Assembly: GCA_003326195.1 (NCBI GenBank) | Contig: LXQE01000075.1 | Location: forward strand, 14,588 to 78,587 | From: Nostoc punctiforme NIES-2108 | Lineage (GTDB): Bacteria; Cyanobacteriota; Cyanobacteriia; Cyanobacteriales; Nostocaceae | Direction: 5' to 3' | DNA length: 64,000 bases | Shown here: positions 10,979 through 20,468 of the stretch, piece by piece | How positions within the stretch are numbered: the first letter of the stretch is position 1 | Layout: every line of letters begins with the position of its first letter | Notes under the pieces: generated by a model | Databases searched by the model: none | Told to the model about the DNA's origin: nothing | Seen by the model: the letters and a program-made list of their open reading frames with translations, nothing else | Program-made: the position numbers and the translations under genes

Positions 10979-12280
10979 ATGCTGCGAATTATTACTCAGC
11001 AGGCAGACGTTAGAGCAGAACTACAACGGATCTGCGATCGCACCCATGACGAACAGGTGCTTCACAAAGAAGCAACGGTGCGGGAAATTTTGCAAACAGT
11101 GAAGCGCCAAGGCGACAAAGCTGTATTGCATTACACGGACGAATTTGACAAACAAACCCTGAAAGCAGAAGAACTCCGAGTTACAGGCTCGGAACTGGAT
11201 GCAGCCTATCAGCAGGTATCAAAAGAGTTGTTGAGCGCAGTTCGGCTAGCTTGCCGCCAAATTGAAGCATTTCATCGTCAGCGAGTACCGAAAAGCTGGG
11301 TACACTTTGGTGACGATGAAGTAGTACTGGGCAAACGCTACACCCCTGTAGACCGAGCCGGGTTGTATGTGCCGGGTGGCCGTGCCGCCTATCCCAGTAC
11401 AGTGCTGATGAATGCAATTCCGGCTCATGTTGCTGCTGTACCCCACGTGGTGATGGTAACACCACCAGGCCCAGGGGGTGCAATTAACCCAGCAGTCTTG
11501 GTAGCTGCCCAAGAAGCAGGGGTGAAAGAAATTTATCGCATTGGGGGCGCACAAGCGATCGCCGCTTTAGCTTATGGTACAGAAACGATTCCGAAAGTGA
11601 ATGTGATTACTGGGCCTGGTAACATTTATGTCACCCTAGCGAAAAAACTTGTCTACGGAACCGTCGGTATTGATTCTTTGGCGGGCCCCAGCGAAGTGCT
11701 GGTGATTGCCGATGAAACCGCAAATCCAGTGCATGTAGCTGCTGACTTGCTAGCTCAAGCCGAACACGATCCAATGGCGGCAGCGATTTTGCTGACGACA
11801 GATGCTGCTTTGGCGAAAAACGTACAATTAGCCTTGGAAAGACAGCTAGTTGATCATCCACGGCGAATAGACACAGAAAAAGCGATCGCTCACTACGGCT
11901 TGATTATCGTCGTGGAATCGCTCCAAGCAGCAGCAGAACTCTCAAATGAATTTGCCCCCGAACACCTGGAATTAGAAGTCAAAGACCCTTGGGCACTCCT
12001 ACCACAGATTCGCCACGCTGGGGCAATCTTTTTGGGTTACTCAACACCAGAAGCTGTAGGAGACTATTTGGCAGGGCCTAATCATACTTTGCCAACTTCT
12101 GGTGCTGCCCGCTATGCCTCAGCATTGGGTGTTGAAACTTTCCTTAAACACTCTAGTATTATTCAATACTCCCAAACCGCACTGCAAAATGTGGCTGGCG
12201 CTATTGATGTGCTAGCAACAGCAGAAGGTTTACCTTCCCATGCTGATTCAGTCCGACGCCGAATTCAGCAAGAAGAGTGA
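10979..12280 (+). CDS. hisD: Histidinol dehydrogenase
   Basis: Catalyses the last two steps of histidine synthesis, the NAD-dependent four-electron oxidation of L-histidinol to L-histidine, in the cytoplasm with one zinc per subunit. It is 433 residues, normal length. Family signatures are visible: RAGLYVPGGRAAYPSTVLMNAIPA, the NAD-binding RIGGAQAIAALAYGT and ITGPGNIYV, GIDSLAGPSEVLVIAD, the zinc and catalytic region LLAQAEHDP, and FAPEHLEL. Starts with an ATG directly after a divergent promoter region. It is not in a his operon here; scattered his genes are usual in cyanobacteria. Confidence 0.97.
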   Translation: MLRIITQQADVRAELQRICDRTHDEQVLHKEATVREILQTVKRQGDKAVLHYTDEFDKQTLKAEELRVTGSELDAAYQQVSKELLSAVRLACRQIEAFHRQRVPKSWVHFGDDEVVLGKRYTPVDRAGLYVPGGRAAYPSTVLMNAIPAHVAAVPHVVMVTPPGPGGAINPAVLVAAQEAGVKEIYRIGGAQAIAALAYGTETIPKVNVITGPGNIYVTLAKKLVYGTVGIDSLAGPSEVLVIADETANPVHVAADLLAQAEHDPMAAAILLTTDAALAKNVQLALERQLVDHPRRIDTEKAIAHYGLIIVVESLQAAAELSNEFAPEHLELEVKDPWALLPQIRHAGAIFLGYSTPEAVGDYLAGPNHTLPTSGAARYASALGVETFLKHSSIIQYSQTALQNVAGAIDVLATAEGLPSHADSVRRRIQQEE

Positions 12281-12658
12281 TTTGGAATGCTTAATTTTTT
12301 CTGATAAGCCAGTGCTGAGTAAAAATCCCAGTCCCTAGAAAATTTTCATGCGTGGCTGTGAAACTCGTTTCATCGGGACTGGCTTGAGTCACGCTTTAAG
12401 CGTCCACAAGTCGGGCATTGCCAATAGACAGTAGTTTATAGGAGAGGAAAAGCCTCTCCCATAAACTTATGAAAAGCTTCTCCAGAAAAGTTGCTATAAC
12501 CCGTTCTTATTAAAGTGTCGTAAAGCTCACTGACCTATGGCGTAGCTTTAAATCCATAAACTAAGTTGTCAGATAAAAAATTAGTTTCGTGTCACTGACG
12601 ACTAATTTTGCTAGATACTTATGTATGTAAGGGGTCTACTCTTTAGGAGACGAGAGCA
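12281..12658. other. Gap between hisD and the UspA gene, with an inverted repeat and a possible transposase tail
   Basis: It holds an inverted repeat pairing AGTCCC with GGGACT around 12330-12380, a GAGAGG/CCTCTC stem near 12443-12459, and the possible TnpB-type remnant listed separately. The end carries the ribosome site AGGAGA for the next gene. Confidence 0.5.
12370..12429 (-). pseudogene. Possible relic of an IS605/IS200-type OrfB (TnpB) C-terminus
   Basis: Read on the minus strand, a short frame ending in a TGA gives WQCPTCG followed by RLKRDSSQSR. This resembles the zinc-ribbon end of OrfB/TnpB proteins (WxCPxCGxxHDRDxNAA). The conserved HDRDxNAA part is not intact and nothing upstream continues as transposase, so at best this is a decayed scar. 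The match is short and could be chance. Confidence 0.25.
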
Positions 12659-13084
12659 GTGCTAAATAGTGTTTTGGTAGCTCTGGACGGTTCGGATATT
12701 TCAGAACGAGTAATTCAAGCTTTAGATAATTTGGTGTTTTCAAAAGACGCCAAGGTTATTCTCTGTCATGTGTTTCTCACACCAGAGTCAGAAATGGAAC
12801 TACCTGCTGATCGCCCTCAGCCAGAGTCCCCAACGTTTTCTTATTTTCATATTGAAAAGCAACTGCAATTATATCAGGAAAAGTTATCAGTTAGAAGTGA
12901 GTTAGAGTTAGTAACTGGCGATCCCGCTGAAGAGATTATTCGTCTTGCCAATATTTATAAAACTGACTTGATTATAATCGGCAGTCGGGGGTTGATGGGG
13001 ATGAAACGAATTGTTCAGGGTTCTGTTAGCAGTCAAGTTGTAGAAGAGGCTAATTGTTCAGTGTTGGTCGTAAAACCAAGGTAA
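12659..13084 (+). CDS. Universal stress protein (UspA family)
   Basis: A single-domain Usp fold protein of 141 residues. It has the N-terminal strand and loop MLNSVLVALDGSDISERVIQ and the C-terminal ATP-loop motif IIIGSRGLMGMKRIVQGSVSSQVVEEANCSVLVVK, which fits G-2x-G-9x-G-(S/T), so nucleotide binding is likely. The GTG start follows TTTAGGAGACGAGAGCA, a good ribosome site. It is monocistronic between hisD and a convergent hypothetical gene. Family members generally respond to starvation or redox stress; the specific role is unknown. Confidence 0.9.
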   Translation: MLNSVLVALDGSDISERVIQALDNLVFSKDAKVILCHVFLTPESEMELPADRPQPESPTFSYFHIEKQLQLYQEKLSVRSELELVTGDPAEEIIRLANIYKTDLIIIGSRGLMGMKRIVQGSVSSQVVEEANCSVLVVKPR

Positions 13085-13390
13085 AGATTTGCAAGGGGAA
13101 CCAATGGCTATAACCAGCCCAAGACTAAATTCCCATAAGTCTAGAAAGTGGTCAACATTGTGCATTAGGGTTTAAGAATTTTAACCCATAGAATTCTGTG
13201 TTCTCTGCGTCTGGAGTGGTTAGATAAATTACTTTTAAACCGCAGATGCACAGAGGAGGACACTTGCGTTAGTGGGTTTCCCTACTTGAGCAAAGTGTCC
13301 GTGGCGCAGAGAGAAAAAGAGATTTTTCGAGTTACCTTGAAAGGGATAGCCATAGAGACAAGGAGAATCCCGTTTCTACGTTCAGTCGAT
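13085..13390. other. Convergent gap after the UspA gene
   Basis: About 300 bp with no gene. Contains a dispersed-repeat-like stretch (13195-13320) in which CTCTGCGT and GCAGATGCACAGAG are loosely complementary; such sequences recur in Nostoc intergenic DNA. No clear terminator. Confidence 0.4.
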
Positions 13391-13777
13391 TCAGCGTTCT
13401 TGAGTTGCTAAAAACTGACGCAAGCTCAACAAGCTGAGTGTTTGACCCAAATTCAAGGGCAAAATTGAAATTCCTTCCAAGCGGGACTGTACCCAACCTT
13501 CTCCCCAGTACCATTCGTGGAACCCATCAATGCCTCCGCTGAGTACTAAGCGGAGGCAGTTGGATTTGACAATTTTTACTTGATGATGAATCGCGATTGG
13601 CCCAGTCCAGGTTGTAAACTGGAATCCGGGAAGCAGTTCTTCTGGCATTCCTGGCGCAAAACGTTGCCCTAAAAGCCATTTTTTTAGTTGCACGGGATGT
13701 AGCAGACTGTCACGAATTACATCTGTTGATGCTTCGATTTCGATCCGCAGTTGGCTTTGTTGAAAATTACCCAGCAT
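13391..13777 (-). CDS. Conserved cyanobacterial protein, possible SRPBCC (START/Bet v1) fold
   Basis: 128 residues, cytoplasmic, no membrane segment. The pattern of an N-terminal strand (QLRIEIEAS), a helix with a conserved HPVQLKKWLLGQRF, a WTGPIAIHHQVKI strand and a C-terminal long helix (LNLGQTLSLLSLRQFLATQ) resembles SRPBCC ligand-binding domains, and the GGIDGFHEWYWGEGWVQSRLEG core looks strongly conserved. The ligand is unknown. It is divergent from hslO, with an STRR-rich 220-bp spacer. Function is inferred from fold-like pattern only. Confidence 0.7.
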   Translation of the reverse strand: MLGNFQQSQLRIEIEASTDVIRDSLLHPVQLKKWLLGQRFAPGMPEELLPGFQFTTWTGPIAIHHQVKIVKSNCLRLVLSGGIDGFHEWYWGEGWVQSRLEGISILPLNLGQTLSLLSLRQFLATQER

Positions 13778-13837
13778 TTTTCTCGGATTACCTAAAGATT
13801 AAGACATCGCTATTTCTAATATTGCAAATAGTTTTTG

Positions 13838-13905
13838 TCATTAGTCATTAGTCCTTTGTCCTTTGCAAATAACTAATGACCAATGACCAATAACCAAGGA
13901 CAGCC
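13838..13905. repeat. STRR heptamers upstream of hslO
   Basis: Short tandem units of the TAGTCAT/ATTAGTC, TTTGTCC and CCAATGA type; TAGTCATTAGTC-like words on the left are complementary to GACCAATGACC-like words on the right, giving a weak hairpin in the divergent spacer. Confidence 0.55.
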
Positions 13906-13998
13906 ATTTCTTTGCATAACACCCCACTACGTTACTTTTCTCGCAGCAGAGAACTTAGAATAGAAAAAGTGAACTTGTTAAGAAATGTAAGGTTATTC

Positions 13999-14898
13999 AT
14001 GGCGGATCAGTTAATTCGTGCAACAGCAGCCGAAGGTGGAATTCGTGCCGTAGGTGCGATCGCCACACGTTTAACAGAAGAAGCACGGCAGCGTCACAAG
14101 CTTTCTTATGTGGCAACGGCAGCACTGGGTCGGACTATGACGGCGGGTTTGTTAATGGCTTCTAGTATGAAGCGAACTGGATCGAGGGTGAATGTTCGGG
14201 TGAAGGGCGATGGGCCTTTGGGTGGCATATTAGTAGACGCAGGCTTAGATGGTACAGTACGCGGATATGTCGGGAATCCATCTGTAGAATTGCCTCCCAA
14301 CGCCAAGGGGAAATTAGATGTTGGTGGTGCTGTGGGTGGCGGCTACCTCTACGTTGTGCGGGATATCGGTTATGGTTATCCTTACTCTAGTACGGTAGAA
14401 CTAGTTTCTGGCGAAATTGGTGATGATGTCGCTCATTATCTCGTGAATTCCGAACAAACACCTTCGGCTTTAGTTTTAGGTGTGTTCGTGGGAGCAACCG
14501 GAGTAACTGCTGCGGGCGGATTACTGATACAAATATTGCCCAAAGCCGCCAGAGACGAAGCCCTAGTAGAAACGTTGGAATCACGGGTTGCTGGTCTAGC
14601 AGGATTTACGCCGTTATTACAAGCTGGAAAGACCTTACCTGAAATCTTTGGTGACTTATTGGGAGATATGGGGTTGGAAATCTTTTCCGAACGCCAAATG
14701 TTGCGCTTCCACTGTGGTTGCTCTTTCGATCGCGTTTTGGGGGCACTGAAGATTTTGGGAGAAGCTGAATTGCAAGATATGATTCTTAAAGATGATGGCG
14801 CTGAAGCAACTTGCGACTTTTGCGGCAACGTCTACCAGGCAAGTAGCGATCAGTTAGCTCAACTAATTTCCGATTTGCAAGCCGAATCTGCTGTTTGA
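13999..14898 (+). CDS. hslO: Redox-regulated chaperone Hsp33
   Basis: A holdase activated by oxidation of its zinc-bound cysteines; cytoplasmic. 299 residues from the ATG at 13999 (MADQLIRATAAEGGIRAVG), preceded by TAAGG. A longer in-frame extension to 13912 reads into non-conserved sequence and is rejected. The redox switch is intact: C239-x-C241 (HCGC) and C272-x2-C275 (CDFC). The body has the usual GRTMTAGLLMASSMK and GDGPLGGILVDA segments. Monocistronic, upstream of an unrelated membrane protein. Confidence 0.95.
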   Translation: MADQLIRATAAEGGIRAVGAIATRLTEEARQRHKLSYVATAALGRTMTAGLLMASSMKRTGSRVNVRVKGDGPLGGILVDAGLDGTVRGYVGNPSVELPPNAKGKLDVGGAVGGGYLYVVRDIGYGYPYSSTVELVSGEIGDDVAHYLVNSEQTPSALVLGVFVGATGVTAAGGLLIQILPKAARDEALVETLESRVAGLAGFTPLLQAGKTLPEIFGDLLGDMGLEIFSERQMLRFHCGCSFDRVLGALKILGEAELQDMILKDDGAEATCDFCGNVYQASSDQLAQLISDLQAESAV

Positions 14899-15058
14899 GG
14901 ATAAAGTATAAAATAGCACTGATTTTTGAGATTGATAATGGTACTCTGGGGAGAGAGATAATCAAAAAAGTAGCTTTTTAATGATGAGAAAGTTACTATG
15001 TCAACAATGGAATTATCAACCTAAAACAGAGCGCTATTCAATTATTTTGGTGTGAGAG

Positions 15059-17134
15059 ATGACAGAGCGGGATATTCCAGACAGTTGGTCTTCAGCCAGT
15101 GGAAGAGAGCCAGATCAAAATAAAAGATTATCCCGAACAGAACAATTCGGTGAAACTCAGCCATTTGATGTCCCAGCTACTGGTTCTAACTCCAAGTCAG
15201 TGAAGCGGCGAAAAAAAAACCATCCGAAAGGATCATCTATAAATAGTCATTCACAAGAAACTGCCCAACTCAGTAGTACTTCTGGGAAATGGCCACGCTG
15301 GATGAAAAGTTGGACATTGTGGCTAGTACTACTAATGTTGATTCCCGGCAGTGTAGGATTCTTGGCAATGGCAATGCTGCTAAAGTTGCCAACTGCTCCT
15401 AATTGCCCATCGATTTTCTGGCCGCTAGCTAGTGCTTCTGTGCGGCTACATTGCGCTCAGTTAGCGGCTTCTAAGCAAACAGTGAACGACCTATTGCAAG
15501 CGATCGCTCTGGTGAAGCAACTACCACAAAATCACCCGTTGCATGGAGAAATCGATCGTTTCATCGAAGAATGGTCGCGGGATATTTTGAAGCTAGCCGA
15601 TCAAAGTTTCCAAACCGGAAATTTAGAGGAAGCGATCGCTACTGCTCAGAAAATACCCGAAGATGTAACAGCTTATAAATTAGTAGATGAGCAAATTGAC
15701 AAATGGCAGTCGATTTGGTCGAAAGCTGAAGCCACATACAATGGTGCGATCGCTGAAGTAAAAGAACGGCGCTGGCAATCGGCGTTCATGTTATCCGCTA
15801 AAATGCTGCGCGTAGACAATCAATATTGGGCGGGTACTAAATACGACCAATTGAATCGTCTCATTGCCACAGCACGGGAAGATGGCGATAAGTTAGGAAA
15901 AGCCGAAAGTTTAGCAAACAGCAAAGTAGTCGATAATTTATTAGAAGCGATCAAGTTAGCCGAGTCCATTGGGCAGGAAAGTTACCTTTACCAAAAAGCT
16001 CAGGAAGCGATCCCGGCATTTGGACGCAAAATGCTGGAATTGGCACAGGCAAAACTAGATAAGCAGGATGCGGATGAAGCGCTGAATATTGCTAGGCAAA
16101 TACCGGAAAGTACGAAACTACAAGGCGAAACTGATGATTTTATTGCCATAGCTGACGCGAAAAGGAGTGCTTGGCTCGGTAATGTTTCTGGTTTAGAGGC
16201 AGCGATCGCTCAAGCACAACAAATCGACCCCTCCAGACCAGTGTATAACGAAGCACAGCAACTAATTGCTCGTTGGCAGTTGGAAATTGAAGATGTTGCC
16301 CATTTGGAAAAAGCAAGAATATTAGCTAGCCAGGGAACAATCCCTAATTTAACAGCAGCGATCGCCCAAGTACAGCTGATTCCTGCTAGCAATCCTAGAG
16401 GCACAGAAGCTAGGCAAGAGATCGGTCGCTGGAATGCCCAAGTGGAGACAATTGAAGACCAACCTTACTTAGACCGCGCCGAACAGATAGCAATATTCGA
16501 GGATATTAACTCCTTGCAAGCTGCGATCGCCCAGGCCAGCGAAATTCGTAGAGGTCGTGCTTTGTATCCAGAAGCACGGAAAAAAATTCGTACTTGGGTA
16601 GGAAAGATTGAGCGAATTCAAGACCAACCTTACTTAGATCAAGCACAAGAACTGGCCCAGAGTGGAAATCTCACCGCCGCTATTAGCACAGCTCAACAAA
16701 TTGCCTCATCGGGAAGGGCGCTTTCACAAGAAGCGCAAGCTGCGATCAATGACTGGGAAGGGCAAATCCGCACTAGAGAAAATTGGAAAAAAGCCCAAGA
16801 AGTCGGGGCTGCTGGTACTCCAGAAGCCTTAGTTGAGGCAATACGACTGGCGGATCGAGTTTCAAACAATAGCATCTTACGTATGGATGCAAATCAGGCT
16901 ATTGACCAATGGAGTCAGCAATTGTTAGAAATAGCACGCACTCAAGGTCAGTCTGATATTGCTAGAGGCATTGACATTGCCAAATCAGTTCCACGCGGTA
17001 GTGCTGCTTACAGTGCAGCGCAAGAGCAAATTAAGGCTTGGCAAGATTTTCTCAATCCTCAACCTGAACCTCAACCTTCGTCTGTGCCTGAATCTCTACC
17101 ATTTCCCCGCTCAACTACTATTAATGGTCAGTGA
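15059..17134 (+). CDS. Large cyanobacterial protein with one membrane segment and helical repeats
   Basis: 691 residues. A disordered, basic N-terminus (about 1-80, including KRRKKNHPKG) leads to one transmembrane segment (about 85-110, LWLVLLMLIPGSVGFLAMAML). The rest is a chain of about ten helical repeats of 55-65 residues with the core [L/E]xAIAxAQxIPxxxxxxxEAQxxIxxW. A Pro/Gln-rich tail follows (PQPEPQPSS). Similar cyanobacterial proteins are annotated only as hypothetical or coiled-coil ATPase-like; no Walker motif is present here. The layout suggests an inner- or thylakoid-membrane-anchored TPR/SEL1-like scaffold, which is inference. HIP1 sites recur inside the repeats because GCGATCGC encodes their AIA core. 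Confidence 0.75.
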   Translation: MTERDIPDSWSSASGREPDQNKRLSRTEQFGETQPFDVPATGSNSKSVKRRKKNHPKGSSINSHSQETAQLSSTSGKWPRWMKSWTLWLVLLMLIPGSVGFLAMAMLLKLPTAPNCPSIFWPLASASVRLHCAQLAASKQTVNDLLQAIALVKQLPQNHPLHGEIDRFIEEWSRDILKLADQSFQTGNLEEAIATAQKIPEDVTAYKLVDEQIDKWQSIWSKAEATYNGAIAEVKERRWQSAFMLSAKMLRVDNQYWAGTKYDQLNRLIATAREDGDKLGKAESLANSKVVDNLLEAIKLAESIGQESYLYQKAQEAIPAFGRKMLELAQAKLDKQDADEALNIARQIPESTKLQGETDDFIAIADAKRSAWLGNVSGLEAAIAQAQQIDPSRPVYNEAQQLIARWQLEIEDVAHLEKARILASQGTIPNLTAAIAQVQLIPASNPRGTEARQEIGRWNAQVETIEDQPYLDRAEQIAIFEDINSLQAAIAQASEIRRGRALYPEARKKIRTWVGKIERIQDQPYLDQAQELAQSGNLTAAISTAQQIASSGRALSQEAQAAINDWEGQIRTRENWKKAQEVGAAGTPEALVEAIRLADRVSNNSILRMDANQAIDQWSQQLLEIARTQGQSDIARGIDIAKSVPRGSAAYSAAQEQIKAWQDFLNPQPEPQPSSVPESLPFPRSTTINGQ

Positions 17135-17476
17135 TCGTCTATTAGAGCAATTTTTAAGTCAATAGACCATAGGGTGGCTACTCACTGATCATCTCAAGAT
17201 CGCCGATAGTGAGCAGTATTACTAATCTTTATCCTCAGTAAGAGGTTGTTTGAAAAGTTGTAAAGTACATATACTCAAAATCTCTCTCCTAGCCTCTCGC
17301 CGAAAGGTCAAGAGGGTTTAAAACTCCATTCTCTTGTAGGAAATGGCGGTGAGGAAGGGTTAGGTTTTCGAGGCTTAGATGTTACAAAAATACTTTTCAA
17401 ACATCCTTTAAGACTTTAAATTTTCTTACTCAAATAAGCACGAAGCTATAACCAGAGACAATCTAGGATTAAGTCT
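17135..17476. other. Convergent gap occupied by a miniature element
   Basis: Between two convergent genes. About half of it is the MITE at 17241-17408; before it lies an imperfect inverted repeat around ACTCACTGATCATC / GATAGTGAGCAGT (17178-17217) that may terminate the upstream gene. Confidence 0.55.
17241..17408. mobile_element. MITE-like element, TTGTTTGAAAAGT family, copy 1
   Basis: Ends AGAGGTTGTTTGAAAAGT and ACTTTTCAAACATCCTT are inverted copies of each other with few mismatches. The interior holds a CTCTCTCC...GTTAGGTT segment also seen in the element inside the NB-ARC gene. Related copies are at 24596-24799 and (left end) 51369. No coding capacity. Confidence 0.7.
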
Positions 17477-18988
17477 TCAATTCTTAACTGGGTTTCTGGA
17501 AAGTGGATTGCTGCCAAATAGCTTGATGATGGTTTCAGCAAATTCTTTATTATCGTAAAACTCATGCATCAAAGTAATAGGTTGGGAATAAAGTTGATCG
17601 CTGGAAAAGATCGACTTCCAATCTAGTTGAGTGTTATTAACAACTCCAACATCTTTCATCTTTTTGAGGAATTCATAAGCAATCAACCCTTGACCAATGG
17701 CAGATGGATGAATCCCATCTAAACTAAATAGTCCACCTTGTCGTAGTCGTCCAGTTGTGTCTGCGTGGTAGTATTTTGTATTGACCTGGGGATAGACAAA
17801 CTTGAATTCTTCTGGGAATTCATACTGCACTTGTCCAGCATTTCGCTTGAAGGCAATTTGTTGTAAAGCATTGGCAAGATCGACAATATGATAACGCGGT
17901 TGCGGATACTGACTGTTCTTGCTCTTGACCAGTTCTTTGATTACTTTATTGTATGTGCGAATACAGTCATCAATGTAGAGGGCATCTTGTAGCGTCAGGT
18001 ATAAGGTTCCGGTTTCTCTAACTGTGTCCTCTTCAAAGGGGAAATAGGTATAGTATTTGTAGTAACGCGAAGGTTTATCCTCTCCTGGCACATCAATTTC
18101 AGTAATTGAACCTACACCTTTTGCCAATGGCGCAATAGTTACAAGCGGTATTGTGCCAATGAAGACATTCCAATTAGGGTTGGTGTTATTTTGCATGATT
18201 GCATCAACCCGATTGAGCAATTCTCGATATTCAGCCTCGAAATCATTGGGATGCCACAGGTTCCATTGTTCTCTTACCTCACGAAATGATTGAGGATTTT
18301 GACTTGGGCTGTTAAGAGTCTGATTTGGGTCATTGGGAGTTTGATTAATTTGTAAACTGATCACAGTTCCAAGGGCATTGTTTGCTCCTAACCAAAGAAT
18401 TAAATTATCAACTCCTCCTGAAGCGGTTGCATGATGGTTCAACCAATCAAGTTGGCTATAGTCGTCAAAAAGAGGATTTAAAGACGGGTTGAGAACTTTA
18501 AGTGCAGTTCGATAGAAGGCAGCATTGGGCAGAGTCAAAAACCCAGGCTTGCCATCTCCTTTGTCGTTACTAAGTTTAATTTGATACTTGCAAATATTGG
18601 GTGTTATCATCCAAGAATCAGCAATATCAAAGCCCTGAATTGCTACATTGTGGAAGAATTCAATTCCTCCTGGATAAGGGTGTTCAGCACTACCGGCTCC
18701 CCGTTCAAAGAAATCTTCAGTTTCATCAAGTACAGCTTCAAGAGTTGGCAATATGGTCAGCCAATCTAGGGCGTTGATATCTGAGCCATATTTTTTCTCC
18801 AAACGCCGGAGAATCTTCTCAATATTGGCTGGTAGTCCGCCCATTAACCATTCAGGATAGAGATATTGAGTACCAACTCCTTGCCCCATTGACCTAGCAA
18901 TCAAAGTTGAAAAACAAAGGTCTGTCCGGGCTGCTGCCAAAGACATAAAGCCTTGAGAAACACTGTCACCAATTGTAAAAAGCCTCAT
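17477..18988 (-). CDS. SGNH/GDSL-type hydrolase
   Basis: 503 residues. The block I nucleophile motif sits at the very N-terminus, G7-D8-S9-V (MRLFTIGDSVSQG), so there is no signal peptide and the enzyme is probably cytosolic. Block III is represented by LILWLGANNALG and block V by LDGIHPSAIGQGL, giving the DxxH pair. The family hydrolyses esters of lipids or acylated carbohydrates; this substrate is not inferable. Large insertions make it longer than typical 200-350-residue members. A gap of 407 bp separates it from the next minus-strand gene. Confidence 0.85.
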   Translation of the reverse strand: MRLFTIGDSVSQGFMSLAAARTDLCFSTLIARSMGQGVGTQYLYPEWLMGGLPANIEKILRRLEKKYGSDINALDWLTILPTLEAVLDETEDFFERGAGSAEHPYPGGIEFFHNVAIQGFDIADSWMITPNICKYQIKLSNDKGDGKPGFLTLPNAAFYRTALKVLNPSLNPLFDDYSQLDWLNHHATASGGVDNLILWLGANNALGTVISLQINQTPNDPNQTLNSPSQNPQSFREVREQWNLWHPNDFEAEYRELLNRVDAIMQNNTNPNWNVFIGTIPLVTIAPLAKGVGSITEIDVPGEDKPSRYYKYYTYFPFEEDTVRETGTLYLTLQDALYIDDCIRTYNKVIKELVKSKNSQYPQPRYHIVDLANALQQIAFKRNAGQVQYEFPEEFKFVYPQVNTKYYHADTTGRLRQGGLFSLDGIHPSAIGQGLIAYEFLKKMKDVGVVNNTQLDWKSIFSSDQLYSQPITLMHEFYDNKEFAETIIKLFGSNPLSRNPVKN

Positions 18989-19395
18989 TTAATACCTTCT
19001 TTATTACTTTTTAAGTGTAAATACTAAGGTAAAAGTCCTGATTTTCAAAGTATATTCGGAATTTGACTATATTTTAATTTTAAAAAGTTTTAATTTATCT
19101 TTTTCGAGGTAGGTTAAGAAAAATTGCGCTTACTGTCTTGAATATTAGCGAAGCCCAACATTACCAAGGTATTTGTTGGGCTTTGCTCGTCAAACGCCAT
19201 TTGACGTGAGAAGAAACTGCTGTTAGAAATGCTATACGAATAAGTCGGCGAAACTAACAACAATTCCTTCTTTTAAAGGAAGACGCTGGGTGTAGCTTGC
19301 TTCTGGATAGGGGTATAAGTCAGGAAACCTGACGTTAGCGCCTAACTCCCCACTACCTTCAGATGTGAGATGAGCTTAAACTCTTTATTCCTCCA
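18989..19395. other. Gap with a terminator-like palindrome
   Basis: Contains AAGCCCAACA (19151-19160) and TGTTGGGCTT (19174-19183), a perfect 10-bp stem suited to stopping the 19396-20262 gene. The segment 19285-19310 (GACGCTGGGTGTAGCTTGC) resembles 60790-60812 and is a common cyanobacterial dispersed repeat. No gene seen. Confidence 0.5.
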
Positions 19396-20262
19396 TCACT
19401 CTCCCCATTCTTTAATTACAGAAAATAGTGATGAGTAATCATCATCGGCAAATGACATTTTCACGGCTGTTTGCAAGATTTGCCGCACACCTTTAATACT
19501 GCTGAGATCCAAACTTCGAGATTTCGCTTCTGAGATAAATAATTCCGTATCTTTGAGCAAGTGTTTTGTGGGGAAATTCGGATCGGCATAATTGCCATCT
19601 AACATCCGTTGTAGCTTTTTGTCAAAGGTAGGTGCGTAGAGGGGACTGTCGCGCAAGATTTGCATAAACACATCCACATCGACACCTTGACGCTGGACAA
19701 AAGCTAGACTCAGAGCAAAGCTAGTTGTTAGAGAAGCTATTAGTTGATTTAGTGCCAATTTAAGCGCCGCCGCAGATCCCACTGGCCCGATAAGTAAAGG
19801 TTCTGTGCCAAAATTTTGGAGTAACTTTAAGTGCCGTTGATATTGTTCTGGCTCGGCCCCTACCATAACACTCAACTTACCAGCTTTTGCTTCTGGGATA
19901 CTCCCTAATACGGGGGCTTCTAAATACTCACCACCACCCCCAATAACTGCATCTCTAATTTCCTGGCTTTCTGTGGGCGTAATTGTTCCCATTTGAATGA
20001 TTGTGCGCCCTTCCAGAGTTTGCCAAGCAGTATCTGAAAGCAACACATTATAAATAGCTGGGGCATTAGTCAACATGAGAATTACGCACTCAGCAGCACG
20101 AATGGCATGGCGGGGATGTGTAGCAATTTCAGCCCCAGCTGCTTGTAGTGGTGCTAATTTTTCTGGGGTGCGATTGTAGGCAACTAGCTGTATATCTGCG
20201 GCTAATAACCTTTGAGCCATTGGTAGTCCCATTAGTCCAGTTCCCAGAAATGCCACCTTCAT
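19396..20262 (-). CDS. NAD(P)-dependent oxidoreductase, 3-hydroxyisobutyrate dehydrogenase family
   Basis: A beta-hydroxyacid dehydrogenase of 288 residues: Rossmann domain with GTGLMGLPMAQ (7-17), then the substrate-binding signature EAPVLGSIPEAKAGKL and the catalytic K168 with N172 in GSAAALKLALNQL. A C-terminal helical domain includes HLLKDTELF. Possible substrates are 3-hydroxyisobutyrate, tartronate semialdehyde, glyoxylate or succinic semialdehyde; the sequence does not decide. The residue after the nucleotide-binding second strand is N-R-T, which favours NADP over NAD. It lies downstream of the methyltransferase and the tiny membrane-peptide frame on the same strand. Confidence 0.9.
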   Translation of the reverse strand: MKVAFLGTGLMGLPMAQRLLAADIQLVAYNRTPEKLAPLQAAGAEIATHPRHAIRAAECVILMLTNAPAIYNVLLSDTAWQTLEGRTIIQMGTITPTESQEIRDAVIGGGGEYLEAPVLGSIPEAKAGKLSVMVGAEPEQYQRHLKLLQNFGTEPLLIGPVGSAAALKLALNQLIASLTTSFALSLAFVQRQGVDVDVFMQILRDSPLYAPTFDKKLQRMLDGNYADPNFPTKHLLKDTELFISEAKSRSLDLSSIKGVRQILQTAVKMSFADDDYSSLFSVIKEWGE

Positions 20263-20468
20263 TTTTTACGTTCCTTTAATACAGCGTCACCGATAGCGAT
20301 CGCATAGCAACTCTTAGAGAGGCTGCGCCAACGCTTAGAGCGAGTCATTGAGCTTCATAGCCCATTATGAACATCGCATTGTTTGATTTAAATTTAGTGG
20401 GGAAGTAGTTATTTGAAATTTAAGATACAATCCTTAATCCCAGTTTTCTTACTCCCTAACTCTGGCAA

